This document shows positions 12,901 through 22,888 of a stretch of DNA of 64,000 nt, one piece after another (the first letter of the stretch is position 1; each line of letters begins with the position of its first letter). The DNA lies in the NCBI GenBank assembly GCA_963402885.1, contig OY727094.1, positions 19,160,501 through 19,224,500 of the forward strand. Direction: 5' to 3'. The notes beneath the pieces were generated by a model. That model was not told the origin of the DNA and made no database searches. It saw only the letters and a program-made list of their open reading frames with translations. The stretch is from Antedon bifida. Taxonomy: Eukaryota > Echinodermata > Crinoidea > Comatulida > Antedonidae. Position numbers and translations under genes: made by a program.

Positions 12901-15900
12901 GATGGCTTTGTTGCCATTGAGAACAAAATTCAAAGGCCCAGCAGCAAGCGGTATGTATTTACAAGACAATCATTCAGTTTATTTCATTTTACTTCAGATT
13001 ATTGTGCACAGACATACTCATTTCTTCATCATCTGCTGTGAGTGTTGGGTTGAATTCTTGGCTACAATCCCAGGGTCCTGAGTTAATATCCTAGATGATA
13101 TCTAGATTAAAATCTGCCTGAATTTTTTCTTGCATCAAACCCAGACATGAGAGCTTGTTGTGTGTTTGTCCTGTGATGATTGTCTATTGTTAGAGTAGTG
13201 AAATTTGCTAATTTACAATCTTTGGCAATACAATTATATTGGCAATACAAATCTGCCTGGATTTTTTCTTGCATCAAACCCAGACCTCATAGACAGACTT
13301 GAGAGCTGGTTTTGTGTTTGTCCTGTGATGATTGCCTATTGTTAGAGTAGTGAAATTTGCTAATTTTCAATCTTTGGCAATATACAAACTTAGTGGTAAC
13401 TTAACAGATAAGCTTTAAGACGAAATAAATTTTTGTCCAATTTTGTCAACAGCCCCAGGACCAGATGTCATTGATGAAGCTTTGCAATATTTTAAAGCAA
13501 ATGTTTTCTTTAAAGAATATGAAATAAAAGTAAGTAAAACTATGTATTTAAACAATATAACACTTTAATAATATATAATAAACATTTTATACCACATTAT
13601 ATAATGAATACATTATATAATTAATTATATTTTGCTTAAAATACTATTGTTTATGAGTTAATGGAGAGAATAATTATATAAAGATATTATAATTATTCTC
13701 CCTATTCAGTATACAAAATATTAATTTGTATAAAATCAGATAGCAAGGATATACTGTAGGTATTATGTATGTTATAATAATATATTTTGTGGACTATTGC
13801 GCCAGCCACCGAGCAGGAAGCACGGAATTGACTGACGTGTTTCTAGCTAGTTTAGAAAAGATAAAATCAAGACACGTGTGTATACTCGATAGCCAAGAGA
13901 GCATTCTTTATTATTCTCTGTCAAAGGTTATACAATATTCATGAGAGCAATACTTGTCATTCTCCCTTGGTAATTCAAAAGTTACAGAAATTTGTTATTA
14001 TTCATATTTACACAAAAATTACTAATTGACAAAATATCAATAAGATACACTTCGTTCCATATAACAACTTTCTTACTTCTATTAGTATCATAAGCTTCAT
14101 TTTCATTTAAACCTTTATCTAAACCATATCCTGACACTCTTCATAGTCTTTTCCTTTCCTCTAATTCTACTAGATTTCCTCAATAGTGCTGGAGTCCTTA
14201 CATCAACTTTAGGAATATATCCTTATTTTACAGTATTATTTTCTGGAATTTCATTCTCTAATAATTTTTCTAACAATTCTTACATACAGTATTATCATTG
14301 TTATCATTTTCCCTATCTTTACCTTCAGCAATTCTAGATCTTATTTGATCTGTATGTTTAGTCCTAATATGTGATCCAACTTTTACAACATATCTGAAAG
14401 GACCTCTTTTTTCTGATATAACTCCTGGAGCCCATGCCTACCCTATCCAGCCAGTGTTAGTGATTGATTGTTAATATCACAAATTAATACCATGGTGAAC
14501 ACAATTTAATATTTACTAGTTTATTAAACAGTAAAATAAAATTACCTATATAGATAGTAGGTATAGTACTGTAGGTATGGTCCAAATCTGTTTAAAACGT
14601 TTTAGCCACTTCGAGTTGCCGCTATGTACCTAAACAATAGTATAACATTAATAATTATTATAACAATTTAATAAAACTTTTAAAATTGTATTTTTGAATC
14701 GGTAAGAACAACATTGGACAATTTCTTAAATGAATGAAAATGTCGCCCCTGTATCAACCTCAAATTTACAACCTGTGTCCATTTAGTTTGAGTTCAACCC
14801 TTACTGGAGCCACAATCTATTCGCTTGACAGTACTTGAGCTTGATCAGCTTCTTCTTCCTCTTCCAGCACAACTTGGTTGTCGCGATTTCTTGGATTTTG
14901 CATTGTGCAATATGTCCCTTTTTGTTGCATTTGTGGCATTCTTTATCTTTTAACCATTGTTTATCTTTGAACCAACAATCATTTGGTTTATGATTTCTTC
15001 TGCAACATCTATAACATGGTGAATGTTTATTCTTACTACTACTAGTCCAATGCTTATTACCACTCGAACAACTTCTTCTAGGTTGACTTAAATGTTGCTG
15101 AACAGCATAAACGCTCTGAGGCTGTGTTTTACGACTGCTACCGCTAGCAGAAGACATTGTTTCAGACTGTTTCTGCACAAGCTCAAATGAATTTGCAATG
15201 CTTACAGAACTATCTAGAGTTAAGCCATTTCCTTTTTGTAGCAATAATTTGCTTATCTGATTGGCAAACATCTATCAATTGATCTCTAATAATAATATTG
15301 TTATCTTTTTCTGTTTCTAAATCACAGATCGAGTCTTACCTTTGGGAAACGAAATAAGATTTTTTTTATTATCCGTATTGTTTGTTCAATTTTATTTCTT
15401 AGTGTATAGATTATACACATGATAAAACACATTATAATGAAATCTAGATAAAAAGTAACTTATGTCTTATTATGTAACAAATGTGGTTTATGACATTATA
15501 CGCAGAGGGACCTTGGATCGGATTGTGATACCGGCTATTGTATTTGCGTTAGCAGATCCTATCATACATTATTTATTTATTCAGGTTTATATAGTAAAAA
15601 TCTTTTAAAATTCAATTATATTTATTTAAATCAACTAGAGGGTGAGCTCGGTTGGTCGGAATGATAATGACTCGGGTAAAAAGGTTTTAGAAGGACGTTC
15701 TCCTTGTACGTTTTCTGTCGGTTATTGAAAATGCTTGACATTCGTAAAACTAAACCTATTCTGTTTCACAGTGTCTTAGATGATTAATAAAATGTTAAAG
15801 TATAGTGTTTATTGTTTGGTAAGGCCCTTATAGGGCGGAGGTGGGGAGGCGGAGTTCATTTGAGGGAGGTGCTTATTCGAGGGATATGTTTAATTTTTTA

Positions 15901-17702
15901 GTTTTAATATAATATGGTAACATAATCAAATCAAATCTTCTAATAGATATGAAAAGTGGTAAAAAAGAAATGGTTGGTAAATTATAGATAACAGTGCGAT
16001 GAATTCTACTATAAATAGTATAATTGTGTTATTATAAATATAATACAATATTGTGTGTATAAATGTGGATGGGCGTTTATTAGATAGTTGGGTTGGGGCT
16101 GTTATTATTCAAAGTGATGTTTTATTGGGGAGGCATTTATTCAAATAAATACCATCCTAATAATTAATACATTATTTAATTTAAACATCTTTTGAAACTA
16201 ACTTCTGCGACAGAGTGGGCCGTTTCGTCCCAAGAAGAAAGACGTTTTTGACGGCTTGCAACATGGGTGAAATCAGAAATTTTGTTGTATAATATCTTCC
16301 TAAGATAGAAATATGGAACAATATCGTAGTAGTGAAAGCTAATGTTATCAAATTTACATTTCGCAGTACATCTGAGATAGATCAGGTAGGTATCCAAGGC
16401 AGAGATTTGTCCCGAAGTTTTTCCATTGTGCTCGCCTATGTCAGAATTAACCATAATTTATATATAGATGCATATAACCTATAACTCAATCTAGTCATAT
16501 TTTTTTTTTTTTTTTCAGAGTTCATCGGACAGAGTACTGATCTATATTACATTGTATGTAACAGAATGTTTAAAGAAATTACAAAAAGTGAGTGTGGTTC
16601 AATAGATTAGTATACATTTCATTCTAGATAATTTACACTACAAAGTACAAACTGTAAACTGGTGTATAATGTCAATGAACCATGCTCAATTACCAGGCTT
16701 GCCAAAATTCATTTCCTCTGGTTTTCAAAAGAATCTATAATGTGAGATCATGAATTTAGTATGCAAACATGCTTTTACAGTGTTCGTCAAAAAATACAGC
16801 AATGAAAGAGATGCACACACTTGGATTGGAAAATTTTGATATTCCTGGTGAACCAAATTTTCCACTAAATGCACTTTACCAAAAACCTTCTGGCAGAGAA
16901 GAGCAAGGTATGTTGTGATTTAGATAAAATACTAAACTAGTCGAGAATTCACTTTTCTTCCAGATAATCAACCTCGTAGTCGTACTAAACGTTATAACAA
17001 GCTTTCATTCCATAAGAGGCAGTTTCTGACTTCCATGTCACACCAAACCGCGTCAATATTTCAAAAGCTTCCTAACAAGATAGGCACAGGTTCAAGGCTC
17101 TCCTTGACTATTTTTCTGGTGGTAGAACAAGGTGCCTAGTGTACACATGTGGCTCATCATGTGAACTTTAAAAGTTCTAACCCAGTACATTTTTTAGTAG
17201 GGGGTTACCCTGATTTACTCTTCCATCTTAACCCTGTTGTTCATGGTAGGTGCTGCACTGCGGCTACCATGTGTCCGTAGAGGACGCAATCCGAATTGCT
17301 TCAATTTGAGAATGAATATTAACATAAAAAACGTTCACTGGGTTTAAATGTACAGTAAATGTATCAAAATATTTTTTAAAAAGCACTACATTAGGAAATA
17401 ATGATTATGATATAATTTAAGGATGGTCAGCTGTATTAAATTATCACAAGAAACAAAAATATGAAAAGATTTAGTGACATTTTGCATTTGTGAATGTAGT
17501 GGAGCTCTATTTTAATGTGAAGTTGTTCTATTGTTTTATTACAGATACTCTACGACAATACATTCAACAAATTCGTCAAGAAACTGGTCTGCGTGTTATT
17601 GAAAAGGTGTTTGATCCTGCTACAGACAAACCAAGCAAGTGGTGGATGTGCTTTGCTAAGAAAAAGTTTATGGACAAAAGTCTTTCGGCTCCTGGTTTTT
17701 AA
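6967..17702 (+). CDS. ARPC3: Actin-related protein 2/3 complex subunit 3 (p21-ARC), six coding exons
   Basis: Encodes the 21 kDa subunit of the Arp2/3 complex, which nucleates branched actin filaments in the cytoplasm. Coding exons: 6967-6972 (ATG CCG only), 12860-12950, 13453-13529, 16519-16587, 16781-16907, 17545-17702. All introns are GT..AG, and the phases join to 528 bases (175 codons plus stop); the family is normally about 178 residues. Conserved blocks include AYHSSL near the start, [14 protein letters not shown] (residues about 17-30), [13 protein letters not shown] (49-58 region), [44 protein letters not shown] and the C-terminal [19 protein letters not shown]. The two-codon first exon is set by GATAAA-ATGCCG-GTAAGT, and the next exon supplies residue 3, as in other animals. 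Intron 1 (about 5.9 kb) and intron 3 (about 3 kb) hold transposon debris. An AATAAA at 17834-17839 is a candidate polyadenylation signal. Confidence 0.95.
7322..8495. repeat. Direct repeats flanking a TIR element in ARPC3 intron 1
   Basis: About 90 bases at 7322-7410 (TACCAAGACCTGTCAATTTA... to ...CAACAATAAAAACTCAA) recur with few changes at 8397-8495. Between them lie the TIR element 7421-8277 and a short unique stretch. A local duplication around the insertion, or a larger repeat unit, would explain this. Confidence 0.65.
7421..8277. mobile_element. Non-autonomous TIR element with TTTGCGGT phrases, ARPC3 intron 1
   Basis: The left end TAGGGTAGATGTACCAATTT (7421) is mirrored by ..TTAGTACATCTACCCTA ending at 8277, giving inverted ends of roughly 30 bases with a few mismatches. 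Inside, the phrase CCAATTTGCGGT / CCAGTTTGCGGT recurs near both ends (7435, 7605-7632; inverted form 7890-7905 and 8250-8265). No transposase is visible. The target duplication is not clear. Confidence 0.6.
8930..10060 (+). repeat. Dispersed repeat with CRE-like palindrome, inverted relative to 51640-55000
   Basis: Segments of ARPC3 intron 1 match, in inverse orientation, the TBL2 intron at 51640-55000. Examples are GTGGGTCACTTATTTTCATC with TTTACAGTAAATTTCAATCTG, and the ATAATCTTTTTCTGTGTG / ATTATGACCTGAACTGAAG pairs. It contains TGACGTCA at 9071-9078. No coding sequence was seen; the class is unknown. Confidence 0.6.
10500..12850. other. Rest of ARPC3 intron 1: low-complexity and unclassified sequence
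   Basis: Holds a run of 15 C (10933-10947), several AT-rich repeats, and a sequence at 11500-11770 with palindromic GCGAA/TTCGC text typical of decayed MITEs. No exon, RNA gene or intact element was recognised. Confidence 0.4.
13111..13382 (+). repeat. Local tandem duplication in ARPC3 intron 2
   Basis: About 130 bases beginning AATCTGCCTGAATTTTTTC (13111) recur at once from about 13244 (AATCTGCCTGGATTTTTTC). The second unit has a ~12-base insertion (CTCATAGACAGA). High identity indicates a fairly recent tandem duplication. It lies between coding exons 2 and 3 without touching a splice site. Confidence 0.8.
13648..13706. repeat. Hairpin (GAGAATAATTAT palindrome)
   Basis: TTATGAGTTAATGGAGAGAA... 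is followed within 25 bases by its inverse ...TTCTCCCTATTCA, giving a strong stem. A related hairpin with the same outer text lies in a TBL2 intron at 48595-48670, so these are two copies of a tiny palindromic repeat. Confidence 0.5.
13788..14136 (-). mobile_element. Ty3/Gypsy-type 3' LTR
   Basis: Read on the minus strand, the segment starts TGTCAGGATATGG at 14136 and ends GCAATAGTCCACA at 13788, i.e. TG..CA ends and 349 bases. It holds an AATAAA (in GAGAATAATAAAGAATGC) as expected for the R region. It directly follows Gypsy integrase C-terminal remnants, so it is the 3' LTR. No matching 5' LTR was found up to 15600. Confidence 0.65.
14137..15271 (-). pseudogene. Internally deleted Gypsy retrotransposon: gag zinc knuckles joined to integrase tail
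   Basis: On the minus strand an ORF (15271-14801, 156 residues) ends in two CCHC-like knuckles: [16 protein letters not shown], a tandem of C-x2-C..H..C, then [13 protein letters not shown]. This is typical of Gypsy gag. Further downstream (about 14445-14290) a segment reads [20 protein letters not shown] ... HTDQIR, the integrase C-terminal motif (W-x-PG-x..GP..Y..HxDQ). Protease, reverse transcriptase, RNase H and most of integrase are absent, so this is a deletion derivative. It sits in ARPC3 intron 3, opposite in orientation to the gene. Confidence 0.7.
15560..16500. other. ARPC3 intron 3, unclassified
   Basis: AT-rich sequence. A minus-strand ORF of 92 codons (16454-16176) has no recognisable motif and is likely chance or a decayed element. 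No RNA gene was seen. Confidence 0.4.
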
Positions 17703-17709
17703 TCCACAC

Positions 17710-18700
17710 ACCTATACACTACACAATACAATCATTTTTTGGAGAAAAACATGAAATTCTCCCTAAAATAATCGTTTCCAATTCTTGTAGTTATTTAAGG
17801 GGAACTAAAACTTTAGTTGGTGGGTCTGATTTGAATAAAAGGCTGATAATGGCCAGACTCTAAGATGCATTATTACTTTTATTGTTAAAAAATTTAGAAT
17901 ATACTCATCTATAATAACTTTTGATTTTATGAACTCTTTATTAACAATTATAATATTAACAGAATAATTAAGTAGATTAAAATACAATATACCGTACTGA
18001 ATGTATTACAAATATTATGGTCTTATAGAATCAATTGCTAAAAAACTATGTTTTTATAAGTTGTTTTGTGACTGTGCAATTTGGTAATAGTCACTCTCAT
18101 ACTGTACATTTAAAAGTAACACATCCAAATGGCAACTTCAAGTCAATGTCTGTGAGACGGTTATTTGAACCAGTACCAGTGTACCTAAATTACAAAATAA
18201 AAGGGAAAAAAAAACCATAGAAAAAAGAAGCAAACAAAAAATGTGAAAATACCAAAATGGAATGTTGGTTTACAAACTCATTATTCTGTGGGAAAAAACC
18301 GCTTGTACAAAAAATAATAAAAAAAAAAATAATTAGATTATGTGAGGGTGAATTTTCTGTCTATAATATTGCAAGACAAAAGTAGCCTATAGCTGGCCCA
18401 GATAATGCCATTGGTCTGACCATTCCAATTGAGCTAAGAAATAATTTATTTTGGAATCTCTGGTCCATAGAAAGTAAAATTATGTATAAATTAATAAAAC
18501 AAAAAACTGTACGAATTTCTACTACTCATCTCAGGATGGCATCCCACCTGGAGAGCATCTTTTACTTATATAAGACGTCAAAAATCGTTGAAACTAAAAC
18601 ATTTTCACTGCACTTAAGTCTACACATCAGGCCATATATCGATTTTCTTAATAATTCATAAAAAGAAGGAATTCTACATTCCGTTAACCCATGTAAGTAG
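17710..18700. other. Region downstream of ARPC3, no recognised gene
   Basis: Contains the candidate polyadenylation signal at 17834 and a 61-codon plus-strand ORF (18035-18220) without known similarity. AT-rich otherwise. Confidence 0.4.
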
Positions 18701-18705
18701 CATAC

Positions 18706-19005
18706 CTAAAGAGATCGCAAGTTCCCTTGATTATAGTTGCACCATAATGTAGCACAATACATATTTACACAATATGTTTTAAATAAAACACATTTCAGAA
18801 AGTTGGCTCTGATAAACAAAGATATGTATTGCCGCTTTATATCTGACTCATTACCTAGATCCAAGGAGATAAAATGACCAAGATATGTGGTTGAATCAAC
18901 ATATTCTAAGCTTTTGCCATTAATGGTAATTGTAGGTTTCAATTGAATCCTACGTGACTTAGGGCAGATTATCATACAAGATGATAGGTCTAGGAGAACT
19001 ACCAC
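18706..19005 (-). pseudogene. Non-LTR retrotransposon RT C-terminal fragment
   Basis: A 99-codon stretch reads KSRRIQLKPTITINGKSLEY..TTYLGHFIS..NESDIKRQYISLFIRANFL..TYCVNMYCATLWCNY. The order 'K-x(n)-INGK..YLG..DIxRQ..RAN..Y..LWC' is that of the thumb/C-terminal region of many invertebrate LINE reverse transcriptases. No other part of the element is adjacent. A phrase-repeat scrap (ACTACCACCCGGACAA, 18992-19065) abuts it. Confidence 0.65.
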
Positions 19006-19065
19006 CCAGAAACTACCACCCGGACAATCGGCCTTCTAGGACAGCTACCCTCTTAGGACAACTAA
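18992..19065. repeat. Phrase-repeat family A fragment
   Basis: Contains CTAGGAGAACTACCACCC, CTACCACCCGGACAATCGG and CTTAGGACAACTA, the same units as the left arm of the element at 5148-5568. Only one short arm is present. Confidence 0.6.
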
Positions 19066-20060
19066 ATTAAAATATTCTACCGGTCTTATATCGACGTATG
19101 TACCTAAGATTTGTAGTCTATTTTGTAATGAGGTAGCGATATTTATTTTTTAAGAACTTCTCGGACAAACAATGAAAATGATTTCCTCAATGTTTCATAA
19201 TAGGAAGGCTTTTTTATGAACCTTTCAAACGAGAGAGAGAAATTTATTTTCAAATCGTCTAATGTAATCAATTTTAATTCAATTTAAAAAAAATCCTACA
19301 CTATTAAATTAGGATTTTTAAAAATCTTTTTAGTAAAATTAGGAGGTTCTTTGCTGTAGAATACGAATTGGAATAAAATAAAATGATTATAAATGTTTAA
19401 GTTAGACATAAACACAACATGGATATAATTATTCTTTAGGTTCTAAAAACGTTTATTGTCCCATTTTCTCAGGAGTTGGGAGAAAATGTAAAAAAAAAAT
19501 CAATTCAAGTTCTTCTATGAAGTAGTAACAGCCAAACCAATATTCCATATTACTGGACGTATACGTATAATGTCATTAAACAGCATGACATAAGCTCTTA
19601 CGGTCTTTGGAAAAGAAAAGAGAGAACAAAATCAGGCCAATTTTATCGATATTAAGGGGATGACAACATTTTTTTTTAAATATGATTTTCGATTGACTGG
19701 TGCAGCTAGGTAACTGCACGTTCCTAGGTTTCTATACGTCATCTTCATGTCACGAAAGAATAACTAAGCCAACCCCTTTATTTTCCAAGATTGGAATACG
19801 TTTTAAGATAATTTTGAGCGTTATTGATTCTCGTTTAATGTCAAATAACTGCTGATGAATATGCATATTGAAAGATTCAAAAGCTTTCATTTAAGATTAA
19901 TCTCTCTGATCCCTATGTTTTGAAGTTCAGTAAGTTTTACTGTACCATAGGAACTTCTCCTTCTGTCGAAACTTGATCCGGGCGACCCCTTGATGACCCG
20001 CCGACGGCAGATCATGATGTAGCCCGAGAGCTATAGCTTGTAGCTCCTTGGGCAACACAA
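19065..20060. other. Unclassified AT-rich intergenic sequence
   Basis: No coding, RNA or transposon feature was recognised by eye. Confidence 0.4.
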
Positions 20061-20364
20061 GAAGTTGTCCTGTACCCTCTGCTTAATGAACAGGATACCT
20101 GCTTCCGTGAGATGCAGGCGTATATTAAAACCAACAGTTGATTTCACCCATTCCAAAAGAAAATCCACAGAATGCAATGTACCTTCTGAAAAGGTAAAGG
20201 ATGACTACACAGAGGAACCAACAGAGGCAAGTAAAAGTAATGAAATAGATTTCACACGGAAACTAATCAAATCAATAAACAGCAGAAGATTTCCCCATAT
20301 TTTAAGTTTCCAGTACACAAAATATCGAGAGAAAATTTAGATTGTTCAGTCAGTAGTGTTTGGT

Positions 20365-20988
20365 GGCAGCGCTGGAGATAAACAGTTGGTTCTTGGAGGG
20401 TTCCCATTCTGCAACCAGTCGGTCCAGAACAGGTGCCAAGTCAGGATCACTCGTCTGATGTTGCCTTAGCTCATCCAGTGAGTAATCCCAACACTCGACT
20501 ACCTTCCGTCCACCGCTATCCCCCTGTTAAAAAGAAAACTGAATTGTACCGTTAGTAGCCGTCTGTGATACCTCTATACTTACAGTACCTGTCCACCAGG
20601 GTTCCAAGGAACATCGTCCCTTTGTAGATTGAATACCCTCCGGGACGTGGTCCAAGGCTACCCGATGAACGTGGGCTATGGGCACAATGTCATCTACTTC
20701 ATCCTGGAACGCTGACCATCTTGCATGTGCTCGTTGATAGTGCGTGGTCAGCGGGAGAAAGAATCGGCGTTGCCATGATGTTGCCTCGTCTTCAATCATG
20801 AGGTGAACAATGTAAACTGTAGAGGCCCCATCTTCGAACCTGGCATAGATGTCCCCCTCCCTGCCAGAGTAAAGGACAGGGTGGACACCACAGGTGGTGC
20901 CGGATGTAGACTTTTGAAAACCTTATCGGATATTATCAGGTCGTCTCGAGTTGACATTGTCCTATGCTTTACAAAAGTGTTCCAAGCC
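20365..20988 (-). pseudogene. Unrecognised coding remnant with splice-like boundaries
   Basis: On the minus strand, TTGTTTCAG precedes 20988 and TTTTTAACAG precedes 20526, both good acceptor sites; a GTACTG/GTAAGT donor lies near 20590. The first part reads VFKSLHPAPP, then (after an apparent frameshift in a G-run near 20865) REGDIYARFEDGASTVYIVH and LMIEDEATSWQRRFF. The last part reads ELRQHQTSDPDLAPVLDRL..SKNQLFISSAATKHY then stop. The last part resembles the linker before a Gypsy integrase zinc finger, but this is weak. It could be a broken transposon gene or a decayed host gene. Confidence 0.35.
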
Positions 20989-21131
20989 TGAAACAAATTT
21001 AATCAAATTCCAAAACATTTTAACAAAAATTTCAGGGGGAAATTATATTTAAGGATGAGTCATTCGCAATGTTTATCATAACATAAACAAAATTCAGTTA
21101 TATCATTTCACGCTTTACACGTAAAGATATA

Positions 21132-21469
21132 TTGTCCCCCTAAAAAATAATTAAAAAAAATTTTTTTTTTTTTGAATATGCCATTTTAATATCACACAAT
21201 AGTTATTCACTATGACCAAAAACTTGAACAAAAAAAAAACATTTTCCACCAAAAAATGTAATTTAAAGCAAAATATACCTAAATTGTCTGGAAGACAATG
21301 GTTTTTGGTTGAAATTAACCATTTCTTTTGTCTTTTTATAAGTGAAATAATTATTTTTGATGATTTTTTTTCTACAGAAGTGAATAACTTTATTAATATA
21401 AAACTGTGAAATTGCCTATTCAAAATCTGATTTTATTAATCTTTATTTTTTCATGTTTTTGGGGGACAA
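21132..21469. mobile_element. 338-base MITE with TTGTCCCCC ends and TA flanks
   Basis: The left end TTGTCCCCCTAAAAAA (21132) is matched by the inverse TTTTTGGGGGACAA ending at 21469. A TA dinucleotide flanks each side (21130-21131 and 21470-21471). Short TIRs plus a TA target duplication are the Tc1/mariner signature. Overlapping ORFs on both strands inside it are chance products of the near-palindromic AT-rich body. Non-autonomous. Confidence 0.75.
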
Positions 21470-22009
21470 TACATCTTTAAATAATGCATACGCAATCACT
21501 ATATAAAGTCTCAAATTATAAATGAATATAAATGATATTACAACAGTGTAATAATATTGCACAACAATTATTTTATCAAGTCAATGAGTTAAGCAATAAA
21601 TACCAACCTTTTATTTATGAAAACATTGATCATCCCATAGAGATATTATCTCAATGGTCATCCATATATTTAGATGCACATGGAGAAGGTTAACTGTATT
21701 AGTATTACTATTAACAGTTATTATTTCATTGTTGTTGACATATTTTCTAGCCAAAGGCTTGTTATGGTCTACTTCTACTACAGTAGGCTATACAGTAGGC
21801 CTACATCTGAAATAAAGAAAGTGAGTGAGTCAGTGTATTGTATAGCCGTGAAATCTAGCATATGTTTATAGGAGCTGTAAACAGCCTAGCTAGGCCTACA
21901 ACATACCATCTTATAACCTTCCTAATAAGTACTGTAGTTATCCTTTGCATAGTATTATGATAAACTAGTTAAACTCGAAGACCTAAGCTTATATAAAAGC
22001 TGTATTTAC

Positions 22010-22125
22010 AATATCAACAAGGCCAACAGCCATAAGTCGCGTGCTAAAACGCATAGTGATACCAGACCGACCGACATAGTGAACTATAGAGTCGCGTCCA
22101 TGCGACTAAAAAGATGAGCCTTTGT
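22010..22125. repeat. Short palindromic repeat with AGTCGCGTG/CGCGACT arms, copy 1
   Basis: The text ATCAACAAGGCCAACAGCCA then AAGTCGCGTGCTA... ends in AGTCGCGTCCATGCGACTAA. A near copy lies at 58993-59092. The first half (CAACAAGGCAACAGCCAA) also forms the core of a palindrome at 50261-50330. Probably a small MITE or SINE family. Confidence 0.6.
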
Positions 22126-22374
22126 CTCACCACCACCATCAACACCAAGCAACTGACAACAGTTTAAAAGGTATCAAAATGAAACTAACCAATGACAAGC
22201 TTGTATCTTATGAAATGTGATGTTGCATGAAAGGTCATTTTGATTCAACACAACTGGTAGGCTATACTATGTATGTAGAACATTTGTATTCAAACAAATA
22301 TAATATTTGCCAATATGTAAAATACCCAAATAACCAATAAACCAATAATCAAGTTACATCATACATTTATGGGG

Positions 22375-22475
22375 TGTCACGAAACCTAAGATCACGAAAG
22401 CTAAGATCCCCTAAGACCTAAGATCACGAAACCTAAGACCCAAGACTACAAATTCTAAGATATACGACAGCTTAA
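22375..22475 (+). repeat. Short-phrase repeat (CACGAAACCTAAGAT type)
   Basis: Five to six units around ATCACGAAACCTAAGA / ACGAAAGCTAAGATC occur in 90 bases. This has the look of one arm of a phrase-repeat element, but no inverted second arm was found nearby. Confidence 0.5.
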
Positions 22476-22888
22476 AAACAATATAGTACATGACAACTGT
22501 GACATATGTTTGAAAAAATTGCAACAGAATTTCTGTTTGCATATTATGTTTTGGTAAGGTTCCTATATGAACATACTAAAAGTCTAAAAAAATCCAGATA
22601 GGGGAAGTAGGTTTTTTAAACAAAATGACCACCAACTACGAAAATGTCTAAAAACTGACCAAAAAACATAAATGGTAGATCTAATTACCACATTATAACG
22701 GTTTTTACAATGTTTTATATATTCCTTTACAGTAATCTAAAGTTTCAACAATATTTTAAGTGCTGTTACTAAGAAAATGGCAACAAAAAGTATTTTAAGT
22801 ATTATCGAGCTATCACTATTTTTACAATATATAAAACGTAGTCCTATGCATGCATTATATGTATTATGTATATGTATTATGTAATAGA

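Noticed and set aside
14801..15271. Host zinc-knuckle RNA-binding protein
   Set aside because: The adjacent integrase motif and LTR on the same strand identify it as retrotransposon gag.
16176..16454. 92-codon minus-strand ORF in an ARPC3 intron
   Set aside because: No recognisable motif, no splice context and AT-rich composition; not supported as a gene.
21151..21423. Opposing ORFs of about 65-90 codons
   Set aside because: They lie inside a 338-base MITE with AT-rich near-palindromic sequence and have no protein motif.
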